Of a DNA stretch of 12,488 bases, positions 7,646-12,488 are shown piece after piece. Each line of letters starts with the position of its first letter. The stretch's first letter is position 1. The DNA lies in NCBI GenBank assembly GCA_011049795.1, contig DRHD01000308.1, positions 1 through 12,488 of the forward strand. Direction: 5' to 3'. The notes beneath the pieces are model-generated. The model did no database searches. It saw nothing but the letters and a program-made list of their open reading frames with translations, and was not told the DNA's origin. The DNA comes from Porticoccus sp. (lineage in GTDB: Bacteria > Pseudomonadota > Gammaproteobacteria > Pseudomonadales > Porticoccaceae). The position numbers and the translations under genes were made by a program.

Positions 7646-8851
7646 CTAGTGATCGCGGTTGAGTAGGGCAAGCTGTTGAGAGACTAGCTTTGCCGCACTG
7701 TCATTGAGTCCGTTGACTCTATACAAGGGGCTGTCTTCGGCGAGTGGTGATAAATCGATTTCAGAGAGTGATGCGTGAGAGCCGGTATCTTTATCCAACA
7801 ATATTTCGCCTGTCACGGCTTTATTCAATAATGTCATCAAGTGCTCTACACGTTGCTCATGATTGCGCTCATTAAGTAGCTTGGATGTGTAGGGTTGCTG
7901 TTGAGAGCTTGAAATGGCACCAGCAAGTTCCACGGTGATGCCTTGAGTAGCGAGTAATTGATGCGTTAGCTGGAACAATGCGGTGGCACAGTAAATAGCT
8001 CGCAGTCGGTGGTCACCATCCTCATCTAGGTTGCTGAACTCAAGATAGATACTATGGCGACTGCCACTAAGCCGGGTGGCCCCGTACAGCTCGGTAGCGT
8101 CATCTACTAAGTGGTCAAGCCGGATCATCAGTGATTCAAAGTGTTCCTGATTGAGTAAGCTTTCAAGTCGAGGTAAATTTTGGCAGATAATACCTAGCAG
8201 AGAACTATGGCAGGCAAACTGGTCTTCAGTGGGCGATTGCCGAGTGGCCAGCAGTGGCGCAATTCGTTGTTCAAGGAGGCTTAATTCATCAAGTTTTATT
8301 GACTCATCGCCGGGAAGTTGCTGAGAAAGATGGTTTAGTCTGGTAGAGATTTTACGGCCCCATTGGATGGATAGCAGTACCAGAATGGAGGTCAACACTA
8401 GCCAGAAAATGATAAAGGTTCGGATGAGCTCTTTAAATGAAGCTGAAAAATGGCGCCGATCCAGATCAATCGTGACATAACCGGCAATCGTATTGCCTAT
8501 GGTTATGGGGCTAGTGTGTACACTTAGCTCACGCTCTTGAAGGTGTGCAGGTTGGGCTTGGACCAAAAGGCGATGACTGGCATCGTAGACAGAGGTGCGT
8601 TTTACCCCATCCACCCTTAGCATTTCATCAACTTCAACCTGTAGGCTGAGGGTGTCTTGGTGAATAATTGGGTCTCGTATAATTTTTGCTAGTTGGGTGG
8701 AAAGTGTTGTGCCGAGGTGATTGAGTTGTTCTGTGGTATGTAAATTTAACTGCAGGTTGAGAACCAGTGTAATCAGTACGCCTATTGCCAAAGAAAACAT
8801 CAGAGTCAATGTGGGCAGCCTTCTGGCAAGTGATTTGTGCGTAGCGCCCAT
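7646..8851 (-). CDS. AhpA/YtjB (SMP)-type inner-membrane protein, divergent from serB
   Basis: This is a membrane protein of the AhpA/YtjB group, found divergently next to serB in many gammaproteobacteria (ytjB/smp in E. coli); its function is not well established. From the ATG at 8851 it has 401 residues: a membrane segment at about 12-35, a periplasmic segment (36-144) resembling a small sensor domain with VDGVKRTSVYDASHRLL and IAGYVTIDLD, a second membrane segment at about 145-165, then a HAMP-like cytoplasmic linker (166-205). The C-terminal part (about 215-395) looks like a decayed class III nucleotidyl cyclase fold (see findings). The frame stays open 41 codons further upstream to 8974, but that stretch is basic, unlike the family, and overlaps the serB promoter, so I place the start at 8851; its ribosome binding site (GGA) is weak. 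Alternative starts cannot be excluded. Confidence 0.8.
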   Translation of the reverse strand: MGATHKSLARRLPTLTLMFSLAIGVLITLVLNLQLNLHTTEQLNHLGTTLSTQLAKIIRDPIIHQDTLSLQVEVDEMLRVDGVKRTSVYDASHRLLVQAQPAHLQERELSVHTSPITIGNTIAGYVTIDLDRRHFSASFKELIRTFIIFWLVLTSILVLLSIQWGRKISTRLNHLSQQLPGDESIKLDELSLLEQRIAPLLATRQSPTEDQFACHSSLLGIICQNLPRLESLLNQEHFESLMIRLDHLVDDATELYGATRLSGSRHSIYLEFSNLDEDGDHRLRAIYCATALFQLTHQLLATQGITVELAGAISSSQQQPYTSKLLNERNHEQRVEHLMTLLNKAVTGEILLDKDTGSHASLSEIDLSPLAEDSPLYRVNGLNDSAAKLVSQQLALLNRDH

Positions 8852-8875
8852 CAAGTAAAATATCCGTAATGTTTG

Positions 8876-8896
8876 TTGGCTATATTTTTTAGCCAA
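8876..8896. promoter_or_regulatory. Inverted repeat TTGGCTA-N7-TAGCCAA in divergent promoter region
   Basis: A perfect 7-bp inverted repeat with a 7-base T-rich centre lies 25 bases upstream of the AhpA/YtjB-type gene. It may be an operator for a dimeric regulator or, on RNA, a small hairpin in that gene's leader. No known motif was recognised. Confidence 0.4.
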
Positions 8897-8904
8897 GTTT
8901 GTTC

Positions 8905-8943
8905 GATAGACGCATTCTATCTTATTCCCCGCTCTCCTATAAT
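8905..8943 (+). promoter_or_regulatory. Predicted serB promoter (TATAAT at 8938-8943) with upstream inverted repeat
   Basis: TATAAT at 8938-8943 is a perfect -10 hexamer; the -35 region around 8915-8920 (TTCTAT) is a poor match. A perfect inverted repeat, GATAGA-N5-TCTATC at 8905-8921, covers that -35 region, as expected if an activator or repressor acts there. The predicted transcription start is near 8950, leaving about 50 bases of leader before the serB start. The -10 and repeat are seen; their use is inference. Confidence 0.5.
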
Positions 8944-8998
8944 ACCCAGCTAATAGAGGTAGCTGGTGTGGCACTTGTCACTTGCGATGGGATTAGTT

Positions 8999-10219
8999 GT
9001 GAGAGAAATTTTACTGATCAATGTATCTGGAGAGGATAAACCCGGTGTTACTCGAGCTGTGTCTGAAGTGCTGGTTGAGCACGGCTCGGATATTCTGGAT
9101 ATTGGGCAAGCGGTGATTCACGACAGTCTAAACCTGGGTATTCTTGCGAAAATCCCTAAGGATCAGGAGGTCGAGCAAGTCCAGAAAGAAATTCTCTACA
9201 GCCTTCATGCAATGGATATGAAAGTGAGGTTCCAGTCCATCTCAGAAGAAAGTTATGAACACTGGGTGGGGCAGCAGGGTAAACCCCGTCATATTGTTAC
9301 GTTGCTTGCTCACCGGGTGACCGCTCAGCATATTGCTCGGGTGACCACTACGACAGTGGAGCAAGGGCTCAACATTGACAAGATTACCCGCCTCTCTGGT
9401 CGTGTGCCGATAGAGCGTATCGAGGATAACAGCAAAGCCTGTGTGGAATTCTCACTACGCGGGGTGCCTACTGATATGTCAGCATTACGAGCTTCTTTAC
9501 TGGAGTTGTCTGCTGAAATGGATGTGGATGTAGCCTACCAAGAAGATAATATCTATCGCCGAAATCGACGCTTGGTTGTGTTTGATATGGATTCCACACT
9601 GATTGATGTCGAGGTCATTGATGAGCTGGCTAAAGAAGTGGGTGTCGGTGAGCAGGTGTCAGAAATTACTGAAGCAGCCATGCGTGGTGAGTTGGATTTC
9701 AAAGAAAGCTTTGCCCAGCGTGTGTCGCTTTTAAAGGGTCTAGACGAATCGGTGCTGGAACGTGTTGCAGCTCGCCTGCGGCTGACGGAAGGTGCAGAAG
9801 CATTGATTTCTACTCTGAAACAGTTGGGTTATAAAACAGCCATTATCTCCGGGGGTTTTGAATATTTTGGTCGCCATATTCAGCAAAAATTGGGCATTGA
9901 TTATGTGTACGCCAATCAGCTGGAAATTGTTGATGGTAAGGTCACTGGTAATGTCTCTGGGGAAGTGGTTGATGGCCAACGCAAAGCTCAATTGTTACGG
10001 GAAATTGCTGCGAGTGAAAATATCGATCTGGAGCAGGTGATCGCTGTGGGCGACGGAGCCAATGATCTGCCAATGTTGAGTATTGCCGGTTTGGGTATTG
10101 CTTTCAGGGCCAAGCCTTTGGTGAAGGCCACAGCCAAGCAATCAATATCAAAGCTCGGGTTGGATGGGATTCTTTACCTGATGGGCTTTAGTGATAGGGA
10201 TACCTTGCATTTGAAATAG
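8999..10219 (+). CDS. serB: Phosphoserine phosphatase SerB with N-terminal ACT-type domains
   Basis: It catalyses the last step of serine biosynthesis, phosphoserine to serine plus phosphate, in the cytoplasm. The 406-residue product has two ACT-like regulatory domains (about 3-82, beginning REILLINVSGEDKPGVT, and about 96-178) and a HAD phosphatase domain (about 190-395). HAD motifs are complete: DMDST at 196-200 with nucleophile D196 and acid/base D198, SGG at 284-286, K329, and GDGANDLPML at 351-360 with metal ligands D352 and D356. I chose the GTG at 8999 because Pseudomonas-type SerB begins with this REIVLIN-like stretch and GGGA lies six bases upstream; in-frame starts at 8966 (GTG) and 8987 (ATG) would add 11 or 4 residues without homology support. 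E. coli SerB is shorter because it has a different N-terminal part. Divergent membrane gene and convergent fimX match P. aeruginosa PA4961-serB-fimX. Confidence 0.95.
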   Translation: MREILLINVSGEDKPGVTRAVSEVLVEHGSDILDIGQAVIHDSLNLGILAKIPKDQEVEQVQKEILYSLHAMDMKVRFQSISEESYEHWVGQQGKPRHIVTLLAHRVTAQHIARVTTTTVEQGLNIDKITRLSGRVPIERIEDNSKACVEFSLRGVPTDMSALRASLLELSAEMDVDVAYQEDNIYRRNRRLVVFDMDSTLIDVEVIDELAKEVGVGEQVSEITEAAMRGELDFKESFAQRVSLLKGLDESVLERVAARLRLTEGAEALISTLKQLGYKTAIISGGFEYFGRHIQQKLGIDYVYANQLEIVDGKVTGNVSGEVVDGQRKAQLLREIAASENIDLEQVIAVGDGANDLPMLSIAGLGIAFRAKPLVKATAKQSISKLGLDGILYLMGFSDRDTLHLK

Positions 10220-10257
10220 TGCCTGTTTCGCTATAACCGTGGAAAATTAAATTTCTT

Positions 10258-10307
10258 GAGACCTCAGTATAACTACTGCGCTCGCCAATACGTTATGCAG
10301 AGGTCTC
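10258..10307. terminator. Long hairpin between convergent serB and fimX, likely bidirectional terminator
   Basis: GAGACCTC at 10258-10265 pairs perfectly with GAGGTCTC at 10300-10307. The pairing continues inward through G10267-C10298, a T-G wobble and ATAAC (10269-10273) with GTTAT (10292-10296), with only one A-A mismatch, giving a 16-position stem and an 18-base loop. It begins 38 bases after the serB stop and ends four bases before the fimX stop codon. On the - strand it is followed by a U-rich stretch (AAATTTAATTTT), good for fimX; on the + strand by TTCTTAGTTTT. Structure is clear; terminator role is inference. Confidence 0.7.
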
Positions 10308-10310
10308 TTC

Positions 10311-12383
10311 TTAGTTTTCGTTGCTGAAATCATAATTCATCACCGGCAAGGGCGGCTGTAGAAAGTGTCCCTGGATATAGTGAACACCACAGTGCCAAAG
10401 GGTGGGAATCATATCTGCCCGCTCAACAAAGGGGACGATAATTTGTTCATCCTCCCCTTTTAGCGCGTTAATCAGGCCTTCAACTTCTACGACACCATCC
10501 TCGCTTTCATTCGCCCTTTCAATAATCACACTGTCAAATTTAACAAAGTTGACCGAGAGCTTCTTCAGCAATTTCATGGGCTCAATGGCGAGACCAAAAT
10601 GAGATAGGGCGACATCGCCATTGATACGGCACAACTCTTCGATCAATTGGACTGAGCGGTGGAACTGCCTAGCCACATCAATTTCACGGAGTTGGAAGAC
10701 CACATGCCTTGGTAGCAGCCCTGAGGCTTTAAGGGCGACCTTCAGCCAAGGGGTAAACCCTTCATCGGCAATAGAGTGCCCGCTAATATTGATAAACAGT
10801 CGCGTTGAGGGATCCACTTTTAACTTGTCGGCAAGGGTCTTGATAGATTCAAGTATGACCCAGTGGTCGATATCAATGGCGGTAGGTGTTTTAAATACCT
10901 TGGCAATAAAGTTCTCAGGTAAATGCGCACCCTGTGCTTCTGGTGCAACTTGCACCAGAACTTCGTAGCATTCTTGAGGGTCTCCATGTAGAGGGATGAT
11001 AGGTTGGTAAAGCAGTTCAAACTGTTTTTCCTCTAACATAGTCCTGGCGATACCTTCTACATCTTCCTCGGTGAACTCTGGACCAATGCCTGATTCATAT
11101 AATTTGGCGGCGTTGGCATAATCCGCACTATTCTTCTCGGAGTGTAATTCCGTGACAACACTCAGTGCATGCTCAATACAGTTCTCAGCAGTAGTAACAG
11201 TTTCACTGATGACAGTGGCTCCAATGCCCAGTGTCAGAAGCAGTGTCTGATCATCGAATTCAAACACATGTTGATCAATATTTTCACATATATGGGTGCC
11301 GAACATCAGCCCGGCATCGGCACCTGTGCTAGGCAGAATCATCACAAAACTATCTTCTTTGAACCGTTTTAGGATGTAACCAGCCTTGCTTTCAGATTCA
11401 ATTTTCTCGATCAGCTGCCAAACTAAAGCTTCTGTTTTCTGTAAGCCAATCTCATTTTGAATCTTCTGATAGCGGTCGATAGTGATGTAGAGAAGCACGG
11501 AGGTATTATGTTTTTGGGCTGCCTGGCGAATAGTGCCGTTAATTAATTCAATCACTTTGTCGCGCTGAATATCCATGGCGCTGGAGGTCTTCTCGCTGAT
11601 GGCCGCTCCTAGGCTATCACTTTGGTTTTCGAGGAATGCTTTAGTGATAAGAAATTCCAGTGCGGGTTCATTCTGATAGTCAACTTTGGCTACCCGTACT
11701 TCAATAGGCAAGGGTATTTCGTTGTTGGTCATACCGGTGAAACGGAGGGTTTCGGTGTTTATTACATCATCGGCTTCAATGGGTTTGAGAAACTTCTTCA
11801 ATTGTGGCCGATCCTCAGGGGAGATGTTATCAATGACAGGCAAGCAGAGCATGCTCTCGTCATTGAAATAGCCAAATAGTTGGGAGTAACTCTCATTAGC
11901 AAAGAGATAAGTGCCTTCCTGAACAATGGCAATGGCATCTTCTGAGCTGCCGAGTAGTCTGTCACAGCGAGCTTCAGCATCAGCGTAACGGCGGTGTGAC
12001 AGGCGTAGACGGCGGCGTTGTTTCAAGTCGTAAAGCGTACGAGAGATAGAAAGTAGTAGGTGTTGATCTTCGTCCATTGGGATGACATCTGCGGCGCCAA
12101 GCCGAAGCCCTTCGACAATTTCTGATGGGTTGTATTCATCTGAAATCAGTACAACAGGGGTATCAAGGTTGAGTTTTCTAACTCTGGAGAAGATTGACTT
12201 GATCGGAATATCTGTACCGTTGAATTGGGCAATGATCAGATCCCAGGACTTATCCTGAAGTAGTTTCGCCAGCACATCTTCTTTGTTGACATGTTTGGAT
12301 TCAGAGCGGTAGTTGGCATTTCTCAACAGGCTAACGATTCGGTTACCTGGTACCAAAACTGGTACGTGAAATTCCCGACGCAC
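10311..12383 (-). CDS. fimX: FimX-type REC-PAS-GGDEF-EAL protein, degenerate cyclic-di-GMP receptor
   Basis: In P. aeruginosa, FimX is a cyclic-di-GMP effector needed for type IV pilus assembly and twitching. The 690-residue length is that of FimX (about 691), and the domain order agrees: receiver-like (about 5-115), PAS (about 138-250), GGDEF (about 275-425) and EAL (about 440-685). The receiver lacks the acidic pocket and the phospho-accepting Asp (region 46-56, WDLIIAQFNG). The GGDEF signature is KEDSF (342-346), so no cyclase activity is expected. The EAL motif is EVL (474-476), as in FimX, and the catalytic Asp pair is SHFG (594-597), so no phosphodiesterase activity is expected; binding elements YQPI (459-462), KFD (615-617), VE (653-654) and QGHFLQPPLP (671-680) remain. 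The start is a GTG with GGGA ten bases upstream; an in-frame stop at 12417-12419 rules out longer forms from an ATG. Neighbour serB matches P. aeruginosa. Confidence 0.92.
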   Translation of the reverse strand: MRREFHVPVLVPGNRIVSLLRNANYRSESKHVNKEDVLAKLLQDKSWDLIIAQFNGTDIPIKSIFSRVRKLNLDTPVVLISDEYNPSEIVEGLRLGAADVIPMDEDQHLLLSISRTLYDLKQRRRLRLSHRRYADAEARCDRLLGSSEDAIAIVQEGTYLFANESYSQLFGYFNDESMLCLPVIDNISPEDRPQLKKFLKPIEADDVINTETLRFTGMTNNEIPLPIEVRVAKVDYQNEPALEFLITKAFLENQSDSLGAAISEKTSSAMDIQRDKVIELINGTIRQAAQKHNTSVLLYITIDRYQKIQNEIGLQKTEALVWQLIEKIESESKAGYILKRFKEDSFVMILPSTGADAGLMFGTHICENIDQHVFEFDDQTLLLTLGIGATVISETVTTAENCIEHALSVVTELHSEKNSADYANAAKLYESGIGPEFTEEDVEGIARTMLEEKQFELLYQPIIPLHGDPQECYEVLVQVAPEAQGAHLPENFIAKVFKTPTAIDIDHWVILESIKTLADKLKVDPSTRLFINISGHSIADEGFTPWLKVALKASGLLPRHVVFQLREIDVARQFHRSVQLIEELCRINGDVALSHFGLAIEPMKLLKKLSVNFVKFDSVIIERANESEDGVVEVEGLINALKGEDEQIIVPFVERADMIPTLWHCGVHYIQGHFLQPPLPVMNYDFSNEN

Positions 12384-12400
12384 AACACAAAGTTCCCTTA

Positions 12401-12436
12401 CTTTAAGCTCCTCACTTTAAGCTCCTCAACTTTAAA
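12401..12436 (-). repeat. 14-bp tandem repeat in the fimX leader
   Basis: On the + strand CTTTAAGCTCCTCA occurs at 12401-12414 and again, identical, at 12415-12428, followed after one base by a partial copy CTTTAAA at 12430-12436. Read on the coding strand of fimX, each unit carries GAGGAG, a ribosome-binding-like motif, preceded by a TGA. It lies 18 to 53 bases upstream of the fimX start. The remaining upstream bases to the window edge show no convincing promoter. Confidence 0.8.
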
Positions 12437-12488
12437 CACCACCTATTCCGCCTAAACACGCCTATGCCTCATTCATACCAGCCAACAA

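Noticed and set aside
8852..8974. 41-codon N-terminal extension of the AhpA/YtjB-type protein
   Set aside because: It would overlap the serB promoter, has no family resemblance, and leaves a basic stretch before the first membrane segment; more likely open by chance.
8966..8998. Upstream in-frame starts for serB
   Set aside because: Homologous SerB proteins begin at the REIxLIN stretch; the extra residues have no homology and poorer ribosome binding sites.
1..12488. Search for mobile elements, CRISPR repeats, tRNA genes or defence/toxin systems
   Set aside because: No transposase, integrase, repeat array, tRNA-like fold or foreign-looking segment was seen; other open frames are shadows of the genes listed.

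Overview
The window looks like ordinary chromosome of a gammaproteobacterium related to the Pseudomonas / Marinobacter / Cellvibrionales groups. All recognisable proteins have close counterparts there, and three blocks match known Pseudomonas aeruginosa gene neighbourhoods: narHJI plus a PpiC-type isomerase, the liu leucine-degradation genes, and the AhpA/YtjB–serB–fimX block. I see no phage, insertion sequence, CRISPR array, tRNA or rRNA, and no obvious break in base composition. Species-level placement is inference from family resemblance only.

Positions 1–3337 (+ strand) hold the 3' end of a respiratory nitrate reductase operon: the C-terminal part of narH (iron-sulfur subunit, cut by the window edge), narJ (assembly chaperone), narI (membrane cytochrome b) and a cytoplasmic parvulin-type peptidyl-prolyl isomerase that probably helps fold or mature the nitrate reductase. 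Electrons pass from quinol through NarI haems to NarH clusters and on to NarG, whose gene must lie just upstream.

Positions 3417–7523 (- strand) hold a compact leucine/isovalerate catabolic operon, liuR-liuA-liuB-liuC: a MerR-family regulator, isovaleryl-CoA dehydrogenase, methylcrotonyl-CoA carboxylase carboxyltransferase subunit and methylglutaconyl-CoA hydratase. A perfect 16-bp palindrome upstream of liuR is a convincing LiuR operator. The genes for the biotin-carrying carboxylase subunit (liuD) and HMG-CoA lyase (liuE) are not next to liuC, so the pathway must be completed from elsewhere in the genome.

Positions 7646–12383 hold an AhpA/YtjB-type membrane protein (- strand), divergent from serB (phosphoserine phosphatase, + strand), which converges on a FimX-type REC-PAS-GGDEF-EAL protein (- strand). 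Both signalling domains of the FimX homologue lack catalytic residues, pointing to a cyclic-di-GMP receptor (type IV pilus/twitching control in P. aeruginosa) rather than an enzyme. The membrane protein appears to carry a decayed nucleotidyl-cyclase-like domain. The divergent serB promoter region holds two inverted repeats, and a long hairpin separates serB from fimX.

I did not find a clearly new system. The most interesting items are the split liu operon, the cyclase-like domain in the AhpA/YtjB homologue, the tandem repeat in the fimX leader and the unexplained operators and hairpins.
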